From the NCBI RefSeq assembly GCF_949987535.1, contig NC_080077.1, positions 38,768,561-38,832,560 on the forward strand: a DNA stretch of 64,000 nt. The letters run 5' to 3'. Source of the stretch: Balaenoptera acutorostrata (lineage: Eukaryota; Chordata; Mammalia; Artiodactyla; Balaenopteridae). Below the pieces are notes generated by a model. That model saw only the letters and a list, made by a program, of their open reading frames with translations. It searched no databases and was not told the origin of the DNA. Positions within the stretch are counted from its first letter, which is position 1; each line of letters opens with the position of its first letter. Position numbers and translations under genes: made by a program. Positions 24,561 through 36,860 of this stretch are shown here, piece by piece.

Positions 24561-27349
24561 AAAATTCATTATCAATATGTTCTGGATTTTGGGTCCAGTG
24601 ATTTTACCTCAAATCTTACAGTATAAAATATAAAGTTATTAAATTTGCCAATACTTAGATCCATCATTCTTGGGTCTCATATTTCCTTTTGAGAGTATGT
24701 AGTTTAAGTATCCTGGTCAGTTCCAGGTGGAAGCTAGTCTACAATGACCAAAAACCAGGTAAAAATGAAACTTCTCCATCAGCTGAACTGTGATCTATTT
24801 CACTAAAGTACCCACCATATTTCAGCCTCACCTAAATTAATGTGAAATTTGTGGTAAGCTTGGTTGATTAAGATCAAAAAGAAAAGAGATCTGTTAAAAT
24901 CCCATTTTCACTGTCCTCAATTCAAGCAAGCACATGATTCTTGTTCCTTCAGGGGACACACTCAAAGAATCAGGCCTCACCAGACAACTCAGGGAAATCA
25001 TATGACCCTGACTTTTACAAAATACTTTAAAGTACCTCCATATGATCCTTCTAACTTCTACTCAGTAGGGGACCTTTCATATATTGCCACGCTCCTTGAA
25101 CACAGGGTTCATGCCAGTTGCTTCCCTTTGTTGTACTACCATTGTTCTTAGACCTTTAAGGTTTACTTTTGCTCCCATCACTCTAAAGGTATTTACTCAT
25201 CTTATCATAATCCCAGAAAATTATAGAATTCCAAATCCCAGTTGACTATTCTAGTCTTTGGATAAATGTTACTATAGTGTGACATCCAAGGATCAACAAA
25301 GCCTTTAAGTAAGATCATGCAGTTTCCAAATCTGCCTCAAGATGCTATTTGGTGCACTCGGGAGGTAATACTGGTTGAATCTGATTTCACTCCATGATTA
25401 CATGTAATGTGTTAGAATTTTTTTTCAGAAGGAGACAACTTCTAAGAAATCCCAAATTACGCAAGTTTTCAGGAGCCAGTAACTATTGGGACTCAGAGAA
25501 AAAATGGCATCCATGAAATATTATGAAAGCAAAATTCACTGGTGCTAACTTATGACATTTGGGAAGAGAAAAACTATTGACTTATATTGTCACTGGAATG
25601 ATTAACCTCCAAATTTTTCCATGTTAGAAGTTATTAAAAGAACCAAAAAAAAAAAATTAAGCCTCCTTCTTTAGGTAATAATACAGCAAAAAGTTTCCAA
25701 ATTTCCTGAGTTTTGTGACTCTTCTTACGTCATTCTGTGTCTCTCCTTGCTGATTATTTCTATGTGACTCTCTTCCATTGTATCAAGGGTTAAAGCTGCT
25801 CTTTTGCCTTTTGGAAGTGAGCACAGCCTCCCTCATCATCACCATGTGGGGGCACCTGTCCCCGCCTGGCTGCAGGAGAGTTAACCAGCCCAGGTAGACA
25901 GGTCCACCCTAGGGAAGGGAGCATATTCTAGCTTGAAAGGACCAGACACAGGCTTGTCAATTCTAACCTGACTAGTGTTCTCTCAGGAATACTGAGCTGC
26001 AAGATAAGAACGAAGCTTTGATAATCCAAATGCACTTTGATAGAACATCAACTGAATTTAGCACCGAAGAGCAACATTTTTAAGGTTCTAAATTTTAGCT
26101 GGAGGCAGAGGGAATACCAGAAGGAAAATAAATGAAAGGGGCTCACCACTTCAAAAGCTAATCTTTGTAATGCTTTTATTAGCAATTTAAAAAAACCACA
26201 TACACACTTTTGAAGTAGAAAAGAAATGATTTTGATGCCTGATTGCTCTGGGGTATAGTTTAACTTCCCAGTCTTTCAAAAACAGGCAAGGTCAGGAATT
26301 TCTTCTACTGCTGTTGAGCTTGTAAAATATTTTGTTGGTAAAGGAACCAAAATAGATATATACAAAAGAGATTAGTTGATGAACTGCTCATTTAGTTCCT
26401 GCAATAAAAGATAAGTATCCATTGTATTCAGAGTGAAAAAGGTTCTTCTTTCTAAAGAAACTGCCCCCTTAGGCTGGATGTAAAGGCATATATTTTCACT
26501 TTTAAACAAACACTATAAAAATATTTGGACTAGACTGTAGAGAAGTTGCAGTGGGATTGGTAACTAGGAGAATCTACAATCAATCTCCCTTAAACCTAAG
26601 CAAGGGGGAGAGGGGAGGAAAACAAGTGAAAATACCGTTAGCTGAGTCTAATGGGAAAATAATATGTGTTTCAAACCAAAGTACATAACTCAAAGGCCAT
26701 GCAAGTTTGTAAACAGGAGGAAAATAGGTAAAGTCAAGATCATGTTTGCAACATCTATACTCTAAGAGATTTCCTACCTGAAGATCTGGCCTTGAGAAAA
26801 CTCCTGCCTGCCAGATACAATGTGGGTTTTGTGGTTATCAGATCAATGATATAAGGATATAACATGTGGGCTGAGGTATAATAGAGAATTCCTAATTATA
26901 CAGTATCCACATAATATCAGTCTTAAGAGACAATAACCATTATTTATTCTTTCAGTACCAAGTAATTCTAAGCTGTTTTTACATCATCACAAGGGCATGC
27001 TTTTCAAAATGCATTTCTAGCACCCTTGTTATTTTCCCTCCAATATTGCCATAACATACTCTTGGTTGACAAATTGCTTTTGGATTCTTGGCCTGTCCCT
27101 CTCTGCTATCACAAGGGGAACCCCACACATTATTTCCAATTCACAAGAAATACTAAAATGCAGTGAGTTTCCAGTCTTGATAAATACGATCAAAGATATG
27201 GTCTTGAATTTCTTGTGCACAATGTTAGATAAAAATGTTCTACTAGTTGCTTAAAAGTACGGCAGGGTTTGAATGGTGGCAAAAGGGATATGGGGCATTT
27301 GGGGCAGAAGCAGCATGAATCAACCGCATAATTGAGAATGATAATAAGA
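24561..27349. other. Unassigned DNA
   Basis: No gene recognised. An open frame of 95 codons at 24864-25151 has no recognisable domain. The segment at about 25800-25930 is GC-richer than its surroundings but shows no open frame or known motif. Confidence 0.45.
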
Positions 27350-27478
27350 ACACTAGCTAGTAGTTATTAAGCACCTTTGTGCATCTGCCACTATTATTTA
27401 GACCAAGTCACAGATAAAGCAAAAGGACATATGGATGGAGCCCCTTGCACAGAATCACATAGTAAGTGGGGTGGCTAG
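27350..27478 (-). repeat. MIR fragment (diverged)
   Basis: TAGTTATTAAGCACCTTTGTG at the start and CACAGAATCACATAGTAAGT near the end match the reversed MIR landmarks ('TTATTGAGCAC', 'AAGGTCACACAGCTAGTAAGT'). Confidence 0.45.
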
Positions 27479-28394
27479 AAAAGAGGAGCACACATATCTG
27501 AAGAAATAAGATACAGGGAAACTGGAGGAGAGGTAGGAATTATTTTGAGGGAAGCTGATGCAGGGTCCCAAATACCAAGAGAAGATGAAGATCATACATA
27601 CTTTTATTCTACAAGTATTAGAGATATTAAAGGTCTGCTTAAGCGAGCTGAGGAAACAGGTATTCCTCAAGACCAATTTGCTATAACTACAAAACATGCT
27701 ATAATGTAATATCAGGGCTTTCTGAGCTCATGTGCAATGCTCTTAGACCCATAATGTAAACATTTAACTGTTTATGGTCAGATTATTGGTTTGGTTTGGG
27801 AAAGATCAAATCCTAATGTGTGAACAACCATTTTACAGCACTCTCTCACTTCAGGTTTTATTACTGTCTCTTTTTCTTGCATTTCTGTAGATTTGAATCA
27901 TAAAGATTTGTGATAATGCATTACAAGATGTTCATCTTTACGTATTTGCCATTACTATTGGGAGTCCAATCATGCTATCAGAAAGTCAGCTTTTCTCAGA
28001 GAAAATACATTGGATATAGACTCTCCCAGGCCTCTCTCTAAACAGCAGTGATTAGAAAAAGGGGCCCTGAGAATGTGAATGTGGCAGACTTTAACACAAA
28101 CCCTCAAACAACTACTAGAAAACTCAAATCATCATATGATAATGGGTCAGTAATACCATTATCAAAAAAGAATACATAATACATGCTGTTAATTATCAAA
28201 ACACAAATCTCAAACTCCAGTTGTGAAAAAAATATTTTCCTTTTGGATTGTAAGCATAATACTCTTTACCTTGAGAAATATTTTTATTACTACTATATCA
28301 GCAGAGAGCCATATGTAATTAAACTAGAAAAATATGTTCTTCCCCATTAATATTACTTTTAGAAATTCCACAACAGCCATTAGACAATCAAATG
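27479..28394. other. Unassigned DNA
   Basis: No gene or family recognised. Confidence 0.45.
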
Positions 28395-28404
28395 TAGCAA
28401 TGCT

Positions 28405-28778
28405 TGACTCAGGAAACGTGTCTTTGATATGCAAACTAACCAACAGAGAACCATACCTCCTCTGTTCCCTGTACCCTAGGAGGCAATATTCCTTTGTCTT
28501 AATCATCCCAGGGCCAGGCACTAAGCAACTAGGGGCCACCCTTATATTATTGAAATTATTCAAACAAGCCAATCCTTAGTTACCCTGCCCTGTCTTACCT
28601 TTCCTGCATAAACGCTAATAGAGGCTCTAGCCTAAACCTATTGCTTTATCCTGTTTCTGCTTCCTGACCAAAACCTGGTGTTCCTCCTGTGACCCTGCGC
28701 TTGAAGCTGTGCCTCTTGTTTCTAGGGCAACTATGAGTAACATTAAAAGTTACTTTCAATGCAAAAAAAAAAAAAAAA
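28405..28778 (+). mobile_element. Poly(A)-tailed retrocopy of an unidentified transcript
   Basis: The 374-bp segment ends in ATTAAA (28742-28747, a common polyadenylation signal variant), 15 bases later a run of 16 A (28763-28778), and is flanked by a perfect 10-bp direct repeat TAGCAATGCT at 28395-28404 and 28779-28788. This is the signature of L1-mediated retrotransposition. The body (CATCCCAGGGCCAGGCACTA, CCTGCATAAACGC, CTTGTTTCTAGGGCAAC) has no open frame I recognise. Its style, ending in TTCTAGGG..ATTAAA, resembles the 3' part of a retroviral-type LTR transcript, but I cannot assign a family. A processed pseudogene 3' UTR is the alternative. Confidence 0.75.
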
Positions 28779-28788
28779 TAGCAATGCT

Positions 28789-30624
28789 AAAGCCATTTTA
28801 CAAGAAGACTATGCATTCACAGTTGCATTATTCCTGTTTCCCTGACAACCTGCCAGCATTCATGACCCAACCAAATTCCCAACAGTGTTACAGAACAGGC
28901 TTTTAATAATGCAAAGGGCTTTCTTTCTTCTGATGGGATGATATTCTCCTAGTGAAAATGGAATCAGCCATTAACAATCTGTTCATCCATTTTCCTTTCA
29001 ATGTCCCAAATGTGATTTAAGCTTTGTTAACCAATTCTCAGATTATTTTACACTGGATGCTAGTTAGGAGGTACATTTATAACCGTGATACAATTGATGT
29101 CCAAGGGCTCTGAATAAGCAGCTGCTTAAAACACAATGGTTGGCCTTCTTCCACCTACTTGTATATCACTAATTTATTTTAAATATCTTTTAAGTGTTAT
29201 AACTAACATGAGAAGGGCAAAATAATCTTTACTGAGATATGTTCTAACAGGTTTTTCAAAACTTAACTGGTTTTTAAATAATCATTTAAGTTATCTTAAG
29301 GCATTGATGTGACACATTTAACTCTACATAATAGAACACTCAACTTCATCCTTTTTCAAGTCCCTGAAACCAGGCAGTATGCTACACCTGCATACTTGTA
29401 AATGGCTAATGCTGCAGGTGATTTCCAATGTTTTTTCTTTTTAACTTTTTATATTGTGAATCACTTCCCTCTTTATTCTCTACATTTTTGATGAAAGAAT
29501 GAGAAACATGCTTTCCTTTGACACAGCATTTTATATTAAAGAGTGTCTATCATGCCAGCAATAGGCAAAGTGGTTCAGTTTACTAAAACATGTAGGCTGT
29601 GTGTTGTTAATCAATGACATTTTATTGATTTTTTTTTCTAGAGAAAAACTAACACAAAGTATTATGTACAAAAATAGGGCACTAGGCAGTCATTACCTGA
29701 AAGGAAGTATTTTTATACTATTGCGGCATAACCTTCATTGGTTTGTAGCCATGACAATACAATGTAGGAATAGCTAAACAGACATGTTTCAGAAAAAACA
29801 ATCTTGCCTTTGAGTGTTCTATTATTTTATAAGATTTTATTATTTTTTAATTGGGAAAATCAAATGATGTTAAAAATGTTATTTCACTATTACACCAATA
29901 TGGCAACACTGATCATTTTTATATTGCTGTGTAGTCCCCACCCTTAAATTTAAAAAATAGTGCCTTTCACCCTAGGCTTTTAATGAAGGCTCCAAAATGA
30001 ATGATTTACCTACCGACCTACTTTATCAAATAGTAAAAATGACAACAACAAACTAAAGGTATATAAGAAGATACTACTTTCAGTAGATGAAATTTTAGAA
30101 CTCGAGGCAGATAATCATTAATCTCTTCCTAAAGACCCTTAAAAAGATGGGATCAACACTCTATTTAGGCAGATTAGTGAAGATCATAGTGGAATGATTA
30201 CTTCCTGGCTCTTTCTTGTTGTACTGAAACATATCTATCAGTATAGTCATACGGGTCACCTAGAATCCTAAATATTTGGCATTATATTTGTGCTTCATGA
30301 GTCTTTGTCACTATCTTTAAATCCATCCACAGCTACCTCCGTACCACCTCCACCCTCACCATGACCCTCAGACATAGTGCAGCTTCGTCTTTTGTTTTTG
30401 TTTCTTCCAGAAGATAATTGTAAAAGTGCTGGTTCTTTTCATTCTGGCCCTCCCTCTGTCAGCTCTGTGACCACACACGCTAGAGAACCTGGCTGGTTCC
30501 TCTTGAGGAATAAGAGCCACCCGACTAGAAACAGTGCAAGAATCATTGTGTGGTTAACAGTCAAGGAAAGGGAACAGGGGGATCTTCTCCATTTTGGGTC
30601 CCAGTAGCATTGACCTCCACTTCA
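28789..30624. other. Unassigned AT-rich DNA
   Basis: No gene recognised. Open frames here are short and lack domains. Confidence 0.45.
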
Positions 30625-30720
30625 GTTCAGTTGAACAAAGATTTATTGAACACTTACTAAGTTGGCTCTAAAGGTACAGAACAACAGGAGAATATGTCCA
30701 TGCACTCCAGGGACATCCTG
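30625..30720 (-). repeat. L2 3'-end fragment (tentative)
   Basis: TTCAGTTGAACAAAGATTTA and TTGAACACTTACTAAGTTGGC resemble the reversed L2 terminus. Confidence 0.4.
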
Positions 30721-31499
30721 TATAATATGTGTGAAGCTGTCTGCCCTAAAGCTAATTCTCACAGCTAACAGAGTTATACTTTAGTTGGCATCCCATCTTG
30801 AGATCAGTTTCTAAAGAAAGCACACTTGGTACACAAAGACAAAATTATCCTTGTAAATTCCTTAAATCGTCCACGAAATCCAGTATACAGCATCTTGCAC
30901 ACCATCACTGTCCTAATGATTTTGCATTCAACATTTTGAGAACCACTGAGCAAGACCAGGAAGCAACGAAAACAAGTTTTGTGAAAACAACTGGATCGTC
31001 AGCAGTCTCTTAATATTAAATTATTAAATGAATGGGGAGACAGAAGATTGTAAAGGATCCCTATTTGCCTGCACGTTTGATCAATTCTACTTTGATATAA
31101 AAATCTCATTTCTTTAAACAGAGGTTGATTTTGTTTTTCTGAGGTTTCAAGTATGACAATATATCTAAAAGCATCTAAGTTAAGATCTGGCACACAGCAT
31201 GTACCAACAAATGTTTGCTGGCTGTGAACTAAATCTTTATTTGATCTACAACTTTGAAAAATATGAAGAACTGGCCATGTGCTTCCCTGTCTTTCCAACC
31301 TGGTGTCACTTACTGTGACTCCACGTACTAACCATCACTCTCTCAGGCTCTTGAACACTGGATAAGACAGGTCAGGTCCCATTTCACCCCTCACTGGGGG
31401 TTAGATTCTAAAATTGGCACCTTAACTTACATGTGAGTATGATGCAACCTACTGTGAACAACAACAACAAAAAAAGCCAGGTTCAGAGGTTCAGAGAAG
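30721..31499. other. Unassigned DNA
   Basis: TTTTGAGAACCACTG at about 30934-30948 looks like a hAT-Charlie terminal inverted repeat, so a MER5-like remnant may end there; the rest is too diverged to delimit. Confidence 0.4.
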
Positions 31500-32600
31500 A
31501 TGATTTTATTAGGTTAGACTGAGACCTCAGAGGAGGCTTCATAGAGCTGATGAGGCATATATAGAATCATAGAAGATGTATTAAGTCAGATTGGCCAAAT
31601 AGGACAGGGCGTTCTAGATAAGGTACAGTTAGGTAAGAATTGGATCATGAGGGGCTCTTTGTTCTATGCTAAGGAGATTGGCCTTTATTTTATATGTATT
31701 GGGGAGGCACTTAAAGATTTTGATTAGGTGAATGTCATGGTTGTATTTTCATTTCAGATATATTTTTCTTTACCTGAAGTGAGAAGTGTAAGGGCAATAG
31801 AATGAGAAGTTAAGAGACTAGTTAGGAGGTTATAAACCTTGACAGGGCAGTGGGGACAAGAAATGGAAAGGGACAACAGAGTGAAGTTCTGGAGCTCATC
31901 TGAAAATTGACAGCTGATTCAGTTGAGGTGAAGATGTGTGAGAGTGATGGCCAATGCCTGTCTCCTGCAAACCAGGAGGATTTGACTGGATGAGGATGGG
32001 ATTCTCTGAAAGGCAGACTAGAGGAGGGATAAATGTCACAGGAGTTTCCTGCGGGTTATCTGAGAAGATATGGCCACCAGGAACTTTGACATACAAGAAT
32101 AAATAAATGTCACAGAGGAGGCTAAGGTAGGGGGTATAGACTTAAGAGTCTTCAAACTCTGAGTAATAATGAAAACAGAGAGATTGACAGACATCTAGAA
32201 AGTGAGATCCACAGCGGGTCAAAGGCTTCCCAGAGAAACAACTTTAAGGAGTGGGCAGCTCATAAGTCGTCAGAAGAGAAGCAAGAAGAGAAACAGAAAG
32301 GACGGTAGGAGGGAGCTGAAGAAGAGCGTTTCATGGACAAATGCAGTGGCAGAAAGATAAGAGCTGAATGGCAGGATGGCCTCAGGTTGACCTGAGACCG
32401 CAGCACAGTTGCACTAGGGCACTGGACACAGAAGGTGGGCCACACTGGCCCAAGCAGTGAGTATGAAGTGAGGAGGCTGGGAGAGCTAGTGTAGATGCTC
32501 CTTCAAGCAGCTGAGTTAAGGAAGGGAGAGATTAATGGACAGTATCCAAAGTGCAAGGGTGCTCAGGGTTTAGTTTTGTTTCAGGATGAGAACGTTTAAC
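31500..32600 (+). repeat. Old interspersed repeat, family not named
   Basis: AAGGAGATTGGCCTTTATTTT, ATTGGGGAGGCACTTAAAG, AGACTAGTTAGGAGG and related motifs follow a known pattern of an old mammalian repeat ('aaggagtttggattttatt..aatgggaagccattg..gaccagttaggaggc'). The segment at 45.8 kb follows the same pattern. G/A-rich on the plus strand. Boundaries are rough. Confidence 0.35.
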
Positions 32601-34246
32601 ATGTTTACAGAAAAGAGACATGAAACAGCCTTTTCTGATCAGTAGTGCAACACTGATCAGTAGTGACTGTCTGAACACAAGGTCAAGAACAACTGTGACA
32701 CCTGTATGGTTCAGGGGGAAAGAAAGCAGTGACTAATGATGAATGCCTGCTACAAGCAGGAGAGGGGGGTAGTGGTATAGATGCCCTGGATTTGCCCTTT
32801 ACAAGCTTACTCCAAATGACTAGGGTTATTCACAGATGAGACGCACTTTGTACATATTGGTAAATGTTACAGTTTTCTAATTATAAAGGGAAAGGGAAGA
32901 AAAAAGTAATCTTTGTAAGGAGTTACTGGGAACAATCAACCGAGTTACCGTAGAAATAAGCTTCCCTAGGATCCACTAAATTGGTTACGAGAATGTTAGA
33001 GAAACACAAACATGAAGGCATTATTTTCCCAATTAACGATGCATTTGAGGGACTGACCTAAAAAAAAAAAAAAGGTAAAATGAAAAAAAGATGACACTCA
33101 TTTATATGTTGCTTCGTATCTTGACTTTGTGGCTAAGAACCTGGGGAGAGGGTTCTCTTTGCTGTGTGACATCACCGTTTCCCCAGAGCTGTGAATACTT
33201 TGGGTTGAGACAAGAACAGATCTTCAGTTATCACAGACCTGAATCTCCGATTGCATCTATTGCATGCCCTAGCCAATCAATACTTCTTAGGACCTGTGAG
33301 GCAAGCACAGGAAAAAATAATGTCTCCCTCAAATCCTTAACCTCAGAAACAAACAGAAGAGAGAGAGAAAAATGGGTGTTCGTAAGTTGGAAACAAAATC
33401 CCTACCAAAAAATTGGCCTTGGATTAGTTAAAGCAAAACCCATTTCCTGTACTCTAGATCTTCTATACACACAGATTCAAGACAGCTTATCCTGAACACG
33501 GGCCATTTAGAAAATGGATGCATACCAGTAATGAATCATAAAATATACTTGAGTAATTAAAATAGGAACAGCACTATGTTGAAATGGCAGAGTTGTGATT
33601 CTTTTTAAATGTTCATAGTTATCGTCCAATAATCATGTATAACATCACATAAACAATTGATCATCTTAAAGCCTGTCTTTTCTAAAATTGATCATTTGAG
33701 TATAAAAATAAGTCAATGAGTGTATATTAAACAAGTCCATATGTTATTCATATATCTCCTTGCATTAATTTGTTAAATGTTTAATTTTTCCTCTTCCTTA
33801 TTTTTAAAAGATGCACTCTACAGCACGAGAGGACTTGTTTCAACTATGCAACATAGTAGTGGGAGACACCCACGTTCAGTAGGTGGGTTTTCTACAGTTC
33901 ACTCTGTGCATTCTAATTCATTACATATCATTTTATAAAAGCCACACAATAGTGTTAAAATGTAAGGGATCTACATGTATAAACTATCATATCTAGTAAA
34001 CTTTTTGAGGGCTAACCTGATAAGCTTGATTTAATATACATATTAAATGATGTATTTATTACTTCCTGAATCAGGGGAATATAACCTACTGACTGAAACA
34101 ATTGATACATCATGCTAAAAAAAAAAAATCAAAACTGGAAACTCGTCTCTTACACCAAAAGTAACCTGGACAGTGTCTGAGTGCAGTACATAGTTTCTCT
34201 CATCACCAAATCATCACTATCCCATTTTAAAAAACTAATTGTATCC
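32601..34246. other. Unassigned DNA
   Basis: A 134-codon open frame (33091-33495) has no recognisable domain; a frame that long is expected by chance about once in a window of this size and composition. A short A run lies at 33060-33073. Confidence 0.45.
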
Positions 34247-34606
34247 CATAATCTCATTTTTTTAAACATCTTTATTGGAGTATAATTGCTTTACAATGGT
34301 GTGTTAGTTTCTGCTGTACAATAAAGTGAAACAGCTATATGTATACATATATCCCCATAACCCCTCCCTTTTGCATCTCCCTCCCACCCTCCCTATCCCA
34401 TCCCTCTAGGTGGTCACAAAGCACTGAGCTGATCTCCCTGTGCTATGCGACTGCTTCTCACTAGCTAGCTATTTTACATTTGGTAGTGTATATATGTCCA
34501 TGCTACTCTCTCACTTCCTCCTAGCTTACCCATCCCCTCCCTATGTCCTCAAGTCCATTCTCTACATCTGCGTCTTTTTCTTCAGAACCTTTTTTTTTTT
34601 TTTTTT

Positions 34607-35811
34607 TTAGATTCCATATATATGTGTTAGCATATGGTATTTCTTTTTCTCTTTCTGACTTACTTCACTCTGTATGACAGACTCTAGGTCCATCCACCTC
34701 ACTACAAATAACTCAATTTTGTTTCCTTTTATGGCTGAGTAATATTCTGTTGTATATATGTGCCATATTTTCTTTATCCATTCATCTGTCGATGGACACT
34801 TAGGTTGCTTCCATGTCCTGGCTATTGTAAATAAAGCTGCAATGAACATTGTGGTACATGACTCTATTTGAATTATGGTTTTCTCAGGGTATATGCCCAG
34901 TAGTGGGATTGCTGGGTCGTATGGTAGTTCTATTTTTAGTTTTTTAAGGAACCTCCATACTGTTCTCCATAGTGGCTGTATCAATTTACATTCCACCAAC
35001 ACTGCAAGAGGGTTCCCTTTTCTCCACACCTTCTCCATCATTTATTGTTTGATGATGGCAATTCTGACTAGTGCAAGGTGATACCTCATTGTAATTTTGA
35101 TTTGCATTTCTCTAATGATTAGTGATGTTGAGCATCCTTTCATGTGTTTGTTGGCAATCTGTATATCTTCTTTGGAGAAATGTCTATTTAGGTCTTCTGC
35201 CCATTTTTGGATTGGGTTGTTTGTTGTCTGGATATTGAGCTGCATGAGCTGCTTGTATATTTTAGAGATTAATCCTTTGTCAGTTTCTTTGTTTGAAAAT
35301 ATTTTCTCCCATTCTGAGGGTTGTCTTTTCCTCTTGTTTATAGTTCGCTGTGCAAAAGCTTTTAAGTTTCATTAGGTCCCAGTTGTTTATTTTGGTTTTT
35401 ATTTCCCTTTCTCTAGGAGGTGGGTCAAAAAGGATCTTGCTGTGATTTATGTCATAGTGTGTTCTGCCTATGTTTTCCTCTAAGAATTTTATAGTGTCTG
35501 GCCTTACATTTAGGTCTCTAATCCATTTTGAGTTTATTTTTGTGTATGGTGTGGTGTTAGGGAGTGTTCTAATTTCATTATCTTACATGTAGCTGTCCAA
35601 TTTCCCCAGCACCACTTATTGAAGAGGCTGTCTTTTCTCCATTGTATAGTCTTGCCTCCTTTATCAGAGATAAGGTAACCACAGGTGCGTGGGTTTATCT
35701 CTGAGTTTTCTATCCTCTTCCATTGATCTATATTTCTGTTTTTGTGCCAGTACCATACTGTCTTCATTACTGTAGCTTTGTAGTATAGTTTGAAGTCGGG
35801 GGGCCTAATTC
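34607..35811 (-). pseudogene. L1 ORF2 C-terminal part, antisense segment
   Basis: It covers the ORF2 C-terminus, from [19 protein letters not shown] through [20 protein letters not shown] to HIYGI, with a stop at 34607. The frame is broken between about 35041 and 35534. It has lost contact with its N-terminal half because of the inversion and cannot encode a working protein. Confidence 0.9.
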
Positions 35812-36845
35812 TGATGAACATAGATGCAAAAATCCTCAACAAGATACTAACAAACAGAATCCAACAGCACATTAAAAGGATCATACACCATGATCAAGTG
35901 GGGTTTATCAAAGGAATGCAAGGATTCTTCAATATATGCAAATCAATCATTGTGATACACCATATTAACAAACTGAAGGAGAAAAACCATATGATCATCT
36001 CAATAGATGCAGAAAAAGCTTTTGACAAAATTTATCACCCATTTAAGATAAAAACCCTCCAGAAAGTGGGCATACAGGGAACTTACCTCAACATAATAAA
36101 GGCCATATATGACAAACCCACAGCCAACATCGTCCTCAATGGTGAAAAACTGAAACCATTTCCACTAAGATCAGGAACAAGACAAGGTTGCCCACTCTCA
36201 CTGCTATTATTCAACATAGTTTTGGAAGTTTTAGCCACAGCAATCAGAGAAGAAAAAGAAATAAAAGGAATCCAAATCGGAAAAGAAGAAGTAAAACTGT
36301 CACTGTTTGCAGATGACATGATACTATATATAGAGAATCCTAAAGATGCTACCAGAAAACTACTAGAGCTAATCAATGAATTTGGTAAAGTAGCAGGCTA
36401 CAAAATTAATGCACAGAAATCTCTTGCATTCCTATACATTAATGATGAAAAATCTGGAAGAGAAATTATGGAAACACTCTCATTTACCACTGCAACAAAA
36501 AATAATAAAATACCTAGGAATAAACCTACCTAAGGAGACAAAAGACCTGTATGCAGAAAACTATAAGACACTGATGAAGGAAATTGAAGATGATACAAAC
36601 AGATAGAGAGACATACCATGTTCTTGGATTGGAAGTATCAACATTGTGAAAATGACTATAGTACCCAAAGCAATCTACAGATTCAATGCAATCCCTATCA
36701 GACTACCAATGGCATTTTTCACAGAACTACAACAACAAATCTCACAATTTGTATGGAAACACAAAAGACCCCAAATAGCCAAAGCAATCTTGAGAAAGAA
36801 AAACGGAGCTGGAGGAATCAGGCTCCCTGACTTCAGACTATACTA
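35812..36845 (+). pseudogene. L1 ORF2 reverse transcriptase part, sense segment
   Basis: The frame is open from the inversion junction to about 36533 and includes [37 protein letters not shown] and the catalytic FADD at 36306-36317. After a frame change it continues in other frames to DFRLYY. The first eight residues of the open frame (MKSGGLIL) come from the antisense side of the junction. It lacks the endonuclease domain and the C-terminus. Confidence 0.92.
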
Positions 36846-36860
36846 CATAATCTCATTTTT

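Larger units (their letters stand above)
34262..36845 (-). mobile_element. L1 with 5' inversion (twin priming)
   Basis: The 3' part (34262-35811) is in minus orientation: 3' UTR, then ORF2 C-terminus up to the [10 protein letters not shown] region. The 5' part (35812-36845) is in plus orientation and holds the reverse transcriptase region from NIDAKILNK to DFRLYY. A direct repeat CATAATCTCATTTTT at 34247-34261 and 36846-36860 brackets the whole, showing a single insertion. The two parts overlap by about 32 bp of ORF2 (35780-35811 and 36815-36846). The poly(A) tail is almost absent, with only the T run shared with the target site. A 19-bp deletion removes CCTGTCCTGCCCCTAGG-type sequence near 34577. 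Confidence 0.95.

Noticed and set aside
33091..33495. 134-codon open frame
   Set aside because: No domain, no homologue I recognise, and about one such frame is expected by chance in a window of this size and base composition.
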